64,000 bases of DNA from Scleropages formosus (GCF_900964775.1 NC_041829.1:12340215-12404214); one strand, 5' to 3'. Counted from the stretch's first letter, positions 12,264-24,962 are shown. Numbers and translations: made by a program. The notes: a model not told the origin generated them from the letters alone.

Positions 12264-15200
12264 TCAGAAATCGCTTGTTCCAAGCGGGGTCGTGGCGAAC
12301 TGGAGCCTAACACGGTGCAAGGCTGGAGGGGGAGGGGACACGCCCAGGATGGGACTCCAGTCCATCGCAAGGCACCCCAAGCAGGACTGGCACCCCAGAC
12401 CCGCCAGAGAGCTGAACCCGGCCAAACCCGCTGCGCTCTCCCATGTTGTAATAATAATTAGTTGTGTGAAAAACGGGTACATATTTTCACAAGCCGTTAG
12501 GTAAGGGCTGAGTGTATATTTACTTCTCCAAAGTAGTAACATATCACACCTTCCAACTTTTATTATGATTTTTACGTTTTGAGGTTTATTGTAATTGAAG
12601 TTGCCTATGGATTGTGGTTTTTTTAACATTGATAGTGGGTTTACCTGTAAAGCTTATCACATGTTAAAATGATTGCTTTGGCATTTTCTGATGACTCTAG
12701 ATAGATTCATGTGGCCACAGCATATGAAGTGAACAATGCCTTAGTCAGAATGAAATTAGTACATTCTGACTAATCCCAAGAAAAAATACCTCCAGAGAGG
12801 TGAAACTAGTTCATTACATACTGTAAAGAGCTTTTTTTTTTTTGTAAAGGATTAAAAACAAACTGCACTCTGGCTATGTCACTAGTGTTCTGCACAAGGT
12901 TTCTTTTTCTCCCTTCTCCCAAGAGATGCTGTTTCCCACAACTTTCACAGTCACATGCTTGAGTTAAAACTGAATGTCACGGAGCGCTCGCCGTGTTTCT
13001 GTTGGTTACTGTATATTTCAGTCTGTAGTCTTAGCACAGAAACCCAGAGAAATCCAAATCCTGCTAATCCTCAAAATCTGTCGGTATGCACAGTTATTTG
13101 TTAAATGCGGTCACCTTAACCATTTCATAGCATGTAAATGAGTATCAAATATACACCATCTGAGTATGTTTAATGATGAAACTTTTTCACTTTCTGCTTT
13201 TTCACATCACTGTACTCTTATTTGCTCTTCTCACTCCATTTAAAATACCAGTTTCCTGGCAACATAAACTCATTTATGATATTTTTAAGCAGACTACAAA
13301 ACATATGCCCCCCCCCCCCCCCCCCCCCATTTATTTTGGTATGATTAGAATCAGTGGTACTGCTAGTGCTGTGCTGTTTTTTTTTTTTTTTTTTCCTCTC
13401 TTCTTCTTTTATCTCCCCTGGAATATTCTGGAGTGATCTGTGTGTTATATATCATACAAGGATTTTTTTTTTAATACCAGATCTCAAGGCCACATGAAGG
13501 ATAGTGTATTTTTCCTGTGTCATATGGGATGATAGGATAAGACTGAGGTGGCTTGGCAGAACATTGGGCCCATTCTGGTTCGCTGAGCTCAGCTGAATTT
13601 TAATGTGCTTCTCTTTAGCCACATGTACAATATGTGTAATACAGCACAGCGTATCACTTATTACACTTCAATGCAAAGGAATGGGAAGTGCGTTGAGATA
13701 ACGGTTACCAAACATGTAGGAAGGTGTTAATCTGTTGGATTCTGGTCTGTCCTCACCATTCAAGTTGTCTCTTTCTCTCCATCTGTTTGTTGCTCCATTT
13801 GACTCCCATGTCTCTCTCTCTTTCTCACACGGAGAACAGTGGGTCCACTGTGTATTTGTGGCAAGGGGAGGTGGAGAGGGGGACAAAGGCACTAGTCACT
13901 CACCATTTGTGCCCCACAAGGGTGGCTCTGTTCAGACTGGGACATATCCCAGGATACCTCCGATAGGGACCCACCATTAGGGAGCCACTGCTGTTATGCC
14001 CTGTGTAAAAGCACATGTGTGTGTGGTCATGTTTATGTGCAGAGACCAGGTGTTGTGTTTCCATTGAAATGCGTCTGCATTTTAGCTGCATGTCCACATC
14101 CAAATTATTTAATTGCTTTTTAGGTATTTTTCAACACAGCTAAGTAGATCTGTGGCTGTTTGTACACCATGCACACTAGTGTGTGTGTGTGGGTGAGTGG
14201 GTGTGTACACAGTGTTTGTTTGGAGACTGGCACCATGCCACTGCTTTCCTCTCAGCTCAGATCCAGCAAACAGTCGTTCGTTGTGGGAAGAGGATGTTTT
14301 GAGGGAGGTGAGCAAAAAGGTCTCCAAAAATTGGTGGTCAAAAACAGTGGGTGATGACAGAGGGAAGCCGAGTGTCGTGCCCTTAGAACTCGGTGCAAAT
14401 CGTAACTGCACACCGTGTTAATTCTCAACGCTGTTTCCCTGGGATTCACCGCTCTAACTGAACATATGTGTTCATGCTGAGCTCAGAAAACAAAACATTT
14501 TTTGCTTGTTCTCATGTGTTTTTACTTCTTCTGCATTTAGCTATTTTGCTGCTTTGACATATATGTACATTTATTCATTTAGTAGACTTTTTTTTTTTTC
14601 CAAAGTGACAAATCTTGAACAATACAAAAGTGTGTTACACAAACAGAAGGAGAGCTCTTGGAGACACATAATTCCTGAATACAGCCAATTTATCACATAC
14701 CACAGTATAAACTAGTATATATTATACAACTTGCTGCATATAGGGTAATTTTTTAAACTGTTAAACAGACATGTGCATGTTTATTGAGGACATAGGAGAT
14801 CAAGGGAGAAATGAGTCCAAAAGAGGTGAGTTTTGAGACCCTTCTTAAATGTAGAGAGATCAAGCAGTTCTGAGTGAGAGGAGGTGGTCATTCCACCACA
14901 TCAAAGCCGCAATCAAAAGCGTTTGTGCTTTTTGGACCTCTTGTATAGGGGACCACCAAGTGTGCAGAGGTGGAGGAGTGTAGCAGTCTGACTGAGGTAT
15001 AGCCATTGATCAGTTTTCAACAAGAATAGGTTTCAAAAAGGACCAAAACAGCCCTCAGTTAGAGATACACAACACAAAATAGCACACAGTCTCCCTCTCT
15101 AGGCTACTCTCCAAAATACCACTCAACTCCTCAGGCCAGCTGTCGTGAAATCCATATATTATATATGATGTATGAAATATAATGAAAATGCTGCAAAATA

Positions 15201-18200
15201 CTGTGGTAGTTATAGGCTTGAAGGTAAACTACTGATTGGGTTGCAAGAGCTCCAGTAAAAGGTTTCACACTAAATCCTTCTCTCCAGTTTCTAGCTTTTG
15301 CTTTTCTTTGCTACCTTGCTTTCACTGCCAAATTTTAATTGTTCCTAAAGGTTATTTTTCCCCCTCATTAGGATGTTTAAATCTGTTTTCATAAACAAAT
15401 GTGTAAATCTACATTTTTAAAGAAACTTGATGTGACTAGGGAAGTAGTGTCTATAACTTTGGGGGTGGGGTGAGACAAGTGTGACACTAAGAATTGCCCT
15501 AAAATGTTAATTGCACTCAGTCAGTAACTTAGTGTTCCTGTGGTTGTCAGCAATTACACTAAAAGATGTGTAAAGGTTATAGCTTTGTTAATGATGTGAA
15601 TGGTTGACCAGCAAAGAGGCACAACTCATTCTCTTTGACATCCCCAGGGCGCCGCCCCACAGTGCAGGGTCTTTCCTCCCTGTGCGAGCTGCCCCAGGCT
15701 CTGCTACCCTACTACACCCAGGGCTATCTGCTGGCAGCCCTGCACCCAATCATCCTCTCTGTGGGACGAAACCAAGCCCTGCCCTGCAGCTTGCTATATC
15801 GCGCCATCCTGACCCGGCCACGACCCAGGTACCACCCATGCTGGCCGAAGAACAGGCTCCATGCAGGGGGCCCCACTGCAAGTGCACATGGGGCCATGGA
15901 TGGATGTTAAAATATGCCACACTGCTTCAGCCTGAGAAATTTATTTTTGAAGACTGACATTATAAATGAAAGGTATCCTTAATGAAGAGTGATGTATTTA
16001 TCAGGTCCCCAAATTAATAATGATGAGTCTGTCTGTTTTTTGAGATTTTAACTCCAGTGGTATTTTGTAACAACAGTGCATGTCTCATATTAAATATTTT
16101 CATTATATATATTTCCATATTTTTAAAGTCATTTACTGTTCATTACTTTGGGAATGATAGCTGAGGGATAACTGGGGGATATTCTGAAACCTGTTTACAT
16201 TTGCCTGCCCCACCCATTTAATGTGCAAGAGGTTTTTGATTAACTGAGCATTGGTAAAATATGGCTGGGTTTGAGAAAGAAGTTAATTTTTTTTTTTTTT
16301 TTTGAGTGACACTGTACCTGATGATCTCGATCCTTCAGCTTTACAAGGGCTGTTTCTCTAAGGGTTCCACATCCTATCGGAAGTCTGTCATTGTTTCGTT
16401 TCAACTTCAAACATCCTTTGCTATATTCCCTGTGGAGCCTCACTACTGCTGAAACGAACACGTTTGAACAGCAACACTCTGGGGGGTGGGGGCTTGGAGC
16501 ACTTGCCCATTGTGTCAGAGCCCAGTTCTGTAGGCCTCTCTGACCTCCTGTTGACCTCAGTCTTTGGCTCCTTTTCTTGACCTCCACATCCCTGCTATTC
16601 ACCTTTCTCTGTCCTCCCGTGACTTAGTCTTTGTCGACATCTCCATACCTCAAGTGTTTCTTCTGCGATGGCTTTTAGTGTGACACCCTGAGAGCTGCTG
16701 CAACTCGTAATGCAGGGTGGACCATTATGGGACACACACACACACACTTACACATCTTAGTCTTGCTGTTTTTCTCAGCAAACAAATGGTGCCTGTGTGC
16801 CAGAGTGTCCCTGTGCTGAAGGTGGAGGAGTGGCCCCTCCCTGGAGACTCCCTAACTGGGGACACAGTGCGAGCGCTCATTGACAGGGTAGGTCTGACCA
16901 GCTGTGCGTCTGAATGTCTACTCATCCACCTGTTTACTGTGGGCATCTGTATGTGTGACTGTTTTCCCTCCTGTCTGCTTATCTTGTCACTTGCCTGCTA
17001 GTCTGCTTTGCTGTCCTTCATTCTTGTTTGTCTACTTCTTCTCCACCTCTGTTCATATGTGACATCTGTAGTCCTCCTTCACTTTTCGTTATCTTAGACC
17101 AAGGGCGTCCAACTTGCAGACCGCAATTTCACATAATGCAGCCTGCAAGAACATTTGTGAAGTTAATATATCCTATACATACCAATAACATAAATTCTCT
17201 TCATTGAAATGATAGTATAGTTACACCCTACACCACACCAAAATAAATAAATTATTTTTAGCTTTAGACTAACATTTGGCATGCCACTGATTTTTACACG
17301 TGTGGCAATTGGACTAGTTCACAGTAATGATTGTGACTGTTGGACACCCCTGCCTCAGACCTTTTATGCCTTTATAATTCCATTGTTCCTTTCTCTTATC
17401 AGCTGACATTAGTTTCTGCTGAGCAGCATGCAGGAACCTGTCAGTCTGGCTATAAAGTGGTCACCTCATGACTTGATTGGTGCTCTCTCCTCCGACTCCC
17501 CCAGGTAAATAGCAGTGCTCGGGGGGGAGTAAGGTTTGTGGGATCAGTTCTGCAGCAGGTGGGGACTGAGTCCCATAGCTGCAATGGCAGGGTGCCTAGT
17601 CCCAGGCGGGGCTGCCAGTCCCCTTCCCGGATCCCTCCTCAAGACAGAGATGCAGAGGGGACAACCTACAATCCTGGTGAGACATCAGCATGTGCACTTT
17701 CCTTTGAAATTGAGGAGCTTTACCAAGGGTTGGTGAGCAGTCACCTAGAAGTAATGATAGACAAAAATTTCTCATTTCTTAGTAACCTTGCCTTTTATCA
17801 GGATATAACCTTGTTTATCTTTGCCTTCTTCCTGCGTTTTCATATGTTCTTGACCCTACATAGGACAAGCATTTATGGTCAACAAATTAATTAGTTTGCT
17901 GTTGCACACTTTCAGTATTTACATTTATTCATTTATAGAAGCTTTTCTCTAAAGCGAGGTACATCTCTGATAAAAGTACAATGAGTGCATTACATCAATA
18001 GAAGGAGAGATTTGGATTCAGACGTGATTCTAGAGTACAGTTTGTTGCATTCCACCATATGAAACCATACGGTTTACCCATTCAACAATTTCTAATCACA
18101 AAATTGTTAAACATTTACATGTTTATCATAAACTTTCATGGATGTTTTTCATTGGAGAAGTGAGTCCAAAAGAGGTGAGTTTTGAGACCCTTCTTAAATG

Positions 18201-21200
18201 TAGAGGGAGATTTAGCAGTTATGGGGGGGTCATTCCACCACACTGGAGCCAGAACTGAAAACCTTTGTGCTTTTGATTTTGGACATTTCATGTTTAGGAC
18301 AACCAGGTGGGCAGAGGTGGAGAAGCATAGCAGTATGATTGGGGTGTGGAAAGTAATCAGGGATTTACCATCACATAATTATTGTTGGTCAGTCTAAGGT
18401 ATCATCCTGACTTGTAATATCTGTTGCACTTTTGGGATTTCAACCCAAAGATTAGCTTTTTAGTTAATAAAAGATGACAGTAAATGGAAGTAAGTGCTCA
18501 AATGATGCTTCCTCTCTTCCAGACCTCCGATTGCTGGTTTTGTTCCACTCCTGGCCTCCAGGCTGTGCTCCGCTGGATGCCCTAGCCTGCTGCTACCATC
18601 AGGGTGCGCTATCCATGCGAGTGGCACGGAAAGGCCAAGCTGTCAGTGCCCTGGAGGCAGACTGGCTGGAGCTGACAGCAGCCTACTACCGCAAGGGCTG
18701 GTCACTGGTTGACTCTTTTGTGTACTGGGATATGCCAAAAGGTACTGATGCGAATATTGTGTTTTCTGGCAGTGCTGCTCTACAATACTTGTCTGAGAAA
18801 TCTGTTTTGCAGATTTCTTTTTAAATTCCTTTCAGACATGTGCTTAAGGTTGTCAGACTCATCTGGAGCAGTTCATATAACTGATGTCATGAAAATATTT
18901 TTATAGGAGGAAAAATGCAGATTCCATCCTTCTCATGATTCAGTGGACCATCATTCTCACTGTCACTGTTGTTTGAGTGGACATGGCAATATGCTAATGT
19001 AGTCTGGAGGTTTTTTGAACACTTGTTAAAAGCGAGTGCTATAGGAGGGACTACAGTAATACTAGGTGCCATCTGTGTATGTTGTGTCCATAGTGTGATG
19101 GTAGCATCAGACTAATTTTTAAAGTACCTTACAGTATGGTTGTAGGTATTATATAGTTTGTTTATAGTATATTGAAATAATTAATTTAAGAACAATATGT
19201 GACCTCTGAATAGCATTGTGTCTTTTTTAATGTTTTACACTGAATGTCTGCAGAATGGATAGATGGTAGTGTTGAAGGAGTTTGATGCAGTGTATTTCTA
19301 ATTATATACATACTGTATGTCCATCTGGCCTGACTTTTGAAAACCTAAAAAGTGTTTGGCAAACAATAAGGGGCCACAAAAGGACAGCATGTTATCACCA
19401 AAACCACAGTAATTAATCCAAGGTGCTGTCTATTTATATAGCTCATTCATTTATCCCAAAGCATTACAGTTACACATTCATAAATAATTACTGAAACATT
19501 TCTGGTAATTGCCTTGCATAAGTGGGACTGAATTGTTCTTTGGAAACTGAGGGACAAGCCTAATTCTTTGATTACTATGCTGCTGAAGTTTAGAGGGCTA
19601 TATTAGTGGTTACATTTCATCCATCCATCCATCCATCATACACAGGACAAGATGTTACACCCCATACGCATATTACAGCGGCTGTACACAAGGACCCAGT
19701 CCAACCAACTTCACCGTGAAGCCACAGATAACATTATTGTGTCTATATATCTCCTTGCTGGTCACGTGAACCTCATTCTGTTGGCTGGATTATTCCAAAT
19801 TGAGATTTAACATATAGCATCCATATGAATGTTTAATTTAGCTTTGTTTATTGGGTTTTCATTTTTGTGAAAGTGCATTAATTAGCATTATTGTGTTGAT
19901 TAGTTCATTGCATTGGTTTTCTAGCTGTCTTCTGATAAGCCCTGTTGTTAATTGCATAGGAGAACCTGTCCCCAGGTCTCTGGAGGGGCTCTTTGTGTAT
20001 GAGGAGTGCAGCACAGCACCCCCAGCCAATGACACCATCGTAGTGGAGCAGTGGACCATTATTGAGGTGAGGGAAACACAAGGGTCATATTTAAGGTTTT
20101 TTTCTGAAACCTCTGTGAACATACGGGTGGTCATGCATGTCTTCGGAACATATGTTTGTACAGATATGTAGATTTCTTGTTACAATGACATATGCTTCGT
20201 CTAACATTACGGTCACACCCTCATCCCATGGGTGTGCATTTTTTCAGGGTTCCTGTGTGAAGACTGACTATGGACCCCTGCTTCACACTTTGGCTGAATT
20301 CGGCTGGCTGCTCACCTGTGTTCTTCCAACACCAATCATCCGCCACGACAGGTGGTGCCCACACCACCATACACACAATCAACATGTACTCTTTTGCTAG
20401 CCTTCAAATCTCACATGATCCCATGTATGCACACAGTCTGGTAAGGCTGTACTTTTTGTCACAGAATATAAGATTGCAAGAACTGAGTGTCTGTGCCACA
20501 TAAATAAAGCACTGCAACTTATTTAGTGTTTGGAATGATATAAAAGATTGTAGACCAATTTATGATTTGGACTGGTCCCCAAGTAGTTCAGAATCAACAG
20601 TGCGAGCCAGTGCAAAGTACGATAGAAACCAGACCACTTTTGCACTTTTTAAAAATTTTTATTAAAGTCATTCTGTGGTGTTACAGTGAGGGCAATCTGG
20701 CCACCAAGCAAGTGGTGTTCCTGCAAAGGCCTGTCAGAGCTGGAGCCACCCAGCAGCAAAACCAGGTGAGATCATGGGCTTTGGTGCTTTAACCAGCCTG
20801 TCTTGCAAATCATTGTGGAATGACTGTTACTGTTAGATACATTGAAAAAAGTGCTCAGTCCTTTTTGAACTTAAGAACTGTAATGTGTTTTGCATTACAT
20901 TTACAGGTTTGCTTGGTTTTCAGTTCAGAGGTTTTTTTCTTCTTTTAATGCTACACACTCCTACCACTGTCTTTAGCTAGTATGAGAAGTAGTAAACTAT
21001 TTGTGTAATCTGGATAGAAAATCTCCACTGGTGGATCATCATCTTGGTGTCTTGGCATGTGTGTCTTGGTGAACTGAGAACTCTTTTATTGCCAGTATAT
21101 AGCATACTGGAATTGGTTGTATTAGAGGGGGTGAACACTCCTCATAATGCCTGGCAAAATTGGGTCTCTGAAGGAACAATGCAGATTTCATCCCAGTTGT

Positions 21201-22878
21201 GAAAGAGTGGACCAGCTCTTCTGATTGACACAGTTGTCTGAGGGAGCATGTGTTTGGTGGGCTTGGAAAAGGCATATGACTCTGTGCCTAAACATATGCT
21301 ATTACATGTACTACAGGAATATGGGACATAGGAACTACTGGCACATGTCATCTGATCCCTGAATCAGAGCAATGTGAGCTGTGCCTATATTCATGGTGAT
21401 AAGTCAGAACCCTTTTGATGTGGGTGTCCAGCTCCACCAAGGTTGTTTTTGCTTTCCATTCTTGTTTGTGATTTTCACGGACAGGATTTCAAGGTGCAGC
21501 TGAGACTTGGAAGGTGTTCAGGTGGAGGGACTAAGGGTGGCATCCCTTCTCCTTACATATGATTGTGTCCTCTTGGCCTCAACTGACTGTGGCCTCTGAC
21601 ACACACTTTAGTAATTTGCTGCTGAGTGTGAATCAGGTGGTACAAAAATCAACACTTCCGAGTCTGAGGTCATGGTCTTCTGCTAGAAAATTGAGTTGCT
21701 CTCTCCAAGTTAGGGAGGACCAACTGCCCCAAGTGGAATAGTTCAAGTATCTTGAAGTTTTGTTCACGGATGATAGAAGAAGGAAGCAGGAGATTGGTAA
21801 ACGGATCGGTGCAGTGTCAGCAATTTTGTAAGCTCTGAACTGATCTGTGGTGGTTAGGCAGAAGTTGAGTCTTTTGACAAGCTCATGGTTTACTGCTTGG
21901 TCTTTGTCTCCATACTCACCTGTAGTCATGGGTTGTGGGTTATGACCAAAAGAATGAGATTGGGGATACAAGTGGTTGAAATTAGGTTTCTCCGCAGGGT
22001 CAGAGGGCTCACTCTCTGTGACAAGGTAAGGAGATTGGTGATCCAGGAGGACCTTCGAGTTGGTGCTCCTCCAGATTGAGAGGAGTAAATTGAGGTGGTC
22101 TGGGCATGTTGTTAGAATGCCCCCTGGTCTGCTTCTTCTGGAGTTATAACAGGCATGTCTCCCACTGAGATGAGACCCCAGGACAGACTGAGGACACACT
22201 GAAGAGGTTACATTTCCTTGCTGGTCTGGGAACACCTGGGATTCCCTAAGAGCAGCTGGAGACTATGACTGGAGAAAGGAAGGCTTGAGCTGCCTCCTCA
22301 GCCTGATACCTTGGTGATCCTCAATAGACGATCAGAACAAACAGAAGATCTGAAAACTGGGTAGTAAAATGATAAACTTGGAAGTAAATCAGTTTTTTTT
22401 GGCAAGTTTGAGTTCAGTTTCCAGAAAGCTAAGTGGAAAACTTTGAATACTGAGAAGATTTAACTGAATGTTTTTATGGTGGTAAATAATTTTGAAGATT
22501 TGGTGAACATGAACTTTAAAACTTTTAATATGTATTATGCAATGTTGTACTGACTACCTCATATGGACATTTTCAGTGAAGCACATGAAGATGATCTGAT
22601 TTCACTTGTCTGCAGTATCTATTAAAGAGCAGCATTTACTCTAGTATAGTTAAACTGAGTATCTGGCTCTGTTTCCACAGGCAGGGTACCCTCACAGCGA
22701 GGTGTCCAGCCCCTCTGTGAGTCGTGGTGTGGGGAGCCCTCTCTTAGAGGAGCTCTCCCGAGACACTGGTGCTTTTGGGGAGACCTCCATCTGTGGTGAA
22801 GACTATCCAAACAGCCTGTCCCATCTGGATGATGGTTTTGAACAGGATGATGGAGCAGCACAGGTTACATACATCTGA
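6915..22878 (+). CDS. RFTN2: RFTN2, raftlin-2
   Basis: Nine coding exons, all phase-consistent: 6915-7053, 15648-15828, 16779-16887, 17505-17676, 18523-18741, 19960-20066, 20248-20351, 20687-20765 and 22681-22878. They give 435 residues against about 501 in human. The start [20 protein letters not shown] matches raftlins. Gly2 and Cys3 are the expected myristoylation and palmitoylation sites that anchor the protein in lipid rafts, where the family supports receptor signalling. Conserved blocks follow: [12 protein letters not shown] (about 35-46), [84 protein letters not shown], and an acidic C-terminus ending [10 protein letters not shown]. Exon 4 encodes a Ser/Pro/Arg-rich, probably disordered stretch that is shorter than in human and accounts for most of the length difference. 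PLCL1 lies divergently upstream and HSPE1 convergently downstream. Confidence 0.95.
7440..7478. repeat. (TG)n microsatellite
   Basis: About 19 uninterrupted TG units in RFTN2 intron 1. No SINE end borders this one, unlike several other TG tracts in the window. Confidence 0.95.
8400..9085 (+). repeat. L2-clade LINE fragment, reverse transcriptase C-terminal part
   Basis: Translated pieces match L2-type polymerases: [14 protein letters not shown] (containing the YxDD-type catalytic box as YTDD), [49 protein letters not shown] and [12 protein letters not shown], then [10 protein letters not shown]. Several stops interrupt the frame, and both the 5' part and a clean 3' tail are missing. It sits in RFTN2 intron 1 in the sense direction. 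Confidence 0.85.
9100..9250 (+). repeat. LINE fragment, I/Nimb-like, RT core scrap
   Basis: The fragment reads ...[12 protein letters not shown] and aligns base for base in long runs with 21410-21540 (ttcatggacaggatttca... then ggggctaagggt). It is a short broken copy of the same LINE, abutting the L2 fragment. Confidence 0.7.
9262..9690 (-). repeat. Probable LINE 3' tail, antisense
   Basis: The left edge, ttaatagataccttattgatccttgatgggaatgc, resembles a reversed fish LINE 3' terminus; a similar ttattgatccttgg motif recurs at 61598. The minus-strand text includes [13 protein letters not shown]-like pieces reminiscent of LINE ORF2 ends, but no conserved catalytic block is present. The family is uncertain. 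Confidence 0.35.
9691..11189. other. RFTN2 intron 1, unassigned stretch
   Basis: AT-rich sequence in which I recognise no exon, repeat family or regulatory site. Open frames on both strands are short and give no family resemblance. It may contain old repeats too worn to read. Confidence 0.5.
11190..11945 (+). repeat. LINE 3' half, I/Nimb-like
   Basis: It contains ISTSKS and [20 protein letters not shown], and the 3' text ctggtctggggaaacacctgggatcctc. It is parallel to 21600-22335. This region of the polymerase follows the RT domain in the common fish LINE with FMDRIS / YGHELWVMTERTR motifs. It is interrupted by many changes. The clade name is from memory and uncertain. Confidence 0.75.
12230..12440 (-). 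repeat. TG-tailed SINE (family A), antisense, with (CA)n
   Basis: About 15 CA units (12230-12259) run directly into gctgtcagaaatcgcttgttccaagcgg, the reversed 3' end of family A. The reversed body (catcgcaaggcaccccaag) and the head ending near 12440 follow. The tract is at the SINE 3' end, as at 53997 and 59127. Confidence 0.9.
12441..14567. other. RFTN2 intron 1, unassigned stretch with homopolymers
   Basis: No gene or repeat family is recognised. It contains a C tract at about 13308-13328, a T tract at about 13377-13396 and TG/GT-rich patches near 14180-14210. Confidence 0.5.
14568..15020 (-). repeat. L2-clade LINE 3' end
   Basis: The left edge catttattcatttagtagac is the reversed L2/SINE tail. 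The minus strand reads a worn form of [14 protein letters not shown] before the 3' UTR. It has the same structure as 17917-18375 and 5320-5735. Confidence 0.75.
17100..17352. mobile_element. hAT-type (Charlie-like) MITE
   Basis: The ends read CAAGGGCGTCCAAC and, on the opposite strand, CAGGGGTGTCCAAC, the terminal sequence style of hAT Charlie elements. The flanks TCTTAGAC (17092-17099) and CCTCAGAC (17353-17360) agree at 6 of 8 positions, as an aged 8-bp hAT target duplication would. The 253 bp carry no transposase frame, so it is non-autonomous. It lies in RFTN2 intron 3. Confidence 0.75.
17917..18375 (-). repeat. L2-clade LINE 3' end
   Basis: The left edge, tttacatttattcatttatagaagcttttctctaaagcg, is the reversed 3' tail. 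Minus-strand translation of the right part gives pieces of the L2 ORF2 C-terminus (WNDPP..., [14 protein letters not shown]). It sits in RFTN2 intron 4. Confidence 0.78.
18742..19959 (+). other. RFTN2 intron 5
   Basis: AT-rich, with a short CATC repeat at about 19618-19638 and a possible worn family B SINE near 19440-19560. Otherwise I see nothing recognisable. Confidence 0.5.
21125..22335 (+). repeat. LINE, I/Nimb-like, 3' half with RT core
   Basis: In order it reads [24 protein letters not shown]-type text, [14 protein letters not shown]-type text, [12 protein letters not shown] and [10 protein letters not shown], with a 3' region ending ggagaaaggaaggcttgagctgcctcctcag. It is the longest of three copies of this LINE in RFTN2 introns, all on the sense strand. 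Multiple stops and frame changes show it is dead. It lies in intron 8. Confidence 0.8.
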
Positions 22879-24628
22879 CCCCAGAAGTGCACCAATATGA
22901 GAGTACACTCCATCTTTAATCTTGTACTAATGGGCAACACTGATTAGATGGAACTTATTTTTGGCACTTTGACATTTAGCAAAGCCATATTTGACAGTAT
23001 TAAAAGGAATCTCTTTGTCATTTGAAATGATAGTGTAGCAAAAAATGCTGTTCATTAAATCACCCTGTTGACTACAATTTACAATTACAAATCACCTTAC
23101 AGTGTTGATGTAATGATGAACTATTACTAAGTGTTAGCTAGGTGTAGGCTTACACGGGGCTTTCCAAGACACAGTGGGCAAACACAGGTCCATGTGTCCC
23201 TATACCAGGTTTGGCACTCAATGTTATACTCCAATGGTCCTGGATTTGATCACACTGTGGAGCACGGGTCATCTCAAGCACACATCACTTGATAAGTTTC
23301 ATATTTAGCATGACACCAGGCTGGAGCAGGGTGTGCTCGGTGCACAAATCCTAGGGTAACACACAAGGGAAAAGTAAATGGACACTAAACTTTGCACTTC
23401 CTCTGATCCCTATTCTAAAACACAGGCCCAGCCTCCTCCTATTTTTATTTTTTCCCAGTTCTTTTTTTGTGTTTCTCCTGCTGCTTTTAGAAGGAAATTT
23501 GCCTCTTGGTTGAATCTGGCAATTAAAGGAGTCAGAAAAATTTTAGCCTGACACAATCTGCCTTTGTTGAAGAGCCAAACAAAAGGATTCACTAGTGTTA
23601 ACATTGCTCAGGTCCAATTCTCACAGCTCTGCTTTTTATGGCTTGTAGGTGAGACAGGTGTGTCTGACTGCTTGGAGAACTTCAGTCATTGCTCATTTTA
23701 TTTAAGTAGTTTTCCAATGTGAGGATGTACTGATAGGTTACACAAAGATGACTGTTGACTATTCACTGCAAGACAATTGCACAAAACCCCATGCTGAAGG
23801 TGCTAGAATTGTCAGTCTTGCAGATTTGTTGTAAAGTAGTATTTAAAATGTTAATTGCATAAAAATTAATTTTCCTCCACGTACAAATGTGTAAACACAG
23901 CTAATATGCCATTTTTTAAAAAAAAAAAAAAAAAACAACCATGTTGGGTGAGTAATTTCTCTGTACACTTTCAACTTATTCTACTACTAGTCTATGTAAC
24001 CAAGGCTGGGTGACTGAGCAGGTATTTCTGCACATTAAGGAAAGTTAATTTTTCATTTGTGTTGTACAAATTACAGCTCTTATGCAAGGATTTTTATGGG
24101 AGTGAAAAATATTTTAGATATCAGACCAGTATTAACCAGTACTGTAACTTTTATACATGGTATTGTTTAATTTTGATTTGAATAAATGATTTTCAGTTAC
24201 TCTTTCCATCTGTGGTTATTTTGAAGCAAATCCTAAGGTGTTTTCATTGCACAAAAAGATGTTTAGAAGCAGTAAGATAAAACTTGAACTATGCTTCAAG
24301 TGAACAATTTCAAAAGACAAAGTTTGTTCCTTACTTTCTTTTAATGAACCCCAGTGCTTCCTGATCATTAGCTTTAGTGAAAAAGATTTGGGCTGCTCCC
24401 CAGACAGCTCTTCTGTACAGCAAACTGAGAAAATCACCCCCACCAAAAGAGCAGCATTGAAAGAAATGTGGGGCTGAGATGACAGCTGCTATCAGGAAGG
24501 ATGACATGTTGTGTATGCACCTGTAGACACCTCTTACAAATGCTGTGGCAGTATTACAGCACAAGCACCTGTTTGACATGCTGCCACACCTTGCTCTGTT
24601 CTGCAGGACTCTACATTTCTCCATTACG
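22879..24628 (+). other. RFTN2 3' UTR and convergent spacer toward HSPE1
   Basis: After the RFTN2 stop the sequence is AT-rich and non-coding. An AATAAA at 24181-24186 is the first full polyadenylation hexamer I noticed and would give a 3' UTR of about 1.3 kb. A 19-A run lies near 23917. No MOB4 exon is seen, although human MOB4 lies between RFTN2 and HSPE1. Confidence 0.5.
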
Positions 24629-24962
24629 TGGGCAGTCCGGTGCCACAGCAAGTAGTGCTGCTGTCTCACAGCGCCTGGGCAGTGCGAGAGGACGTGATTT
24701 TGATCCCCACTCAGTCTGTGGGGAGTTTAAATGTTCTCCCCTGTCTGCGTGGGTTTTCTCCAGGTTCTCTGCTTTCCTTTCAGTCCAAAGACATGCTGTT
24801 CAGGTTCCCCCATAGTGTGTGAGTGACAGTGTGTTCCACTGATGTACAGATAAGCGACCCATCATAAGTAGTATATCTAGCAATGTAAGTCACCATGGTG
24901 ATAACCCTACATAGAGTTCATTGGAAGTCACTTTGGAGAAAAGTATCAGCTAAATAAATGTC
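24629..24962 (+). repeat. Long tRNA-type SINE (family C)
   Basis: The head ggcagtccggtgccacagcaagtagtgctgctgtctcacagc with a B-box-like TTTGATCCCC is followed by the body (gtctgcgtgggttttctcc, gtccaaagacatgctg). The tail ttggagaaaagtatcagctaaataaatg is shared with L2 LINEs. The nearly full-length copy is about 335 bp. Confidence 0.85.
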
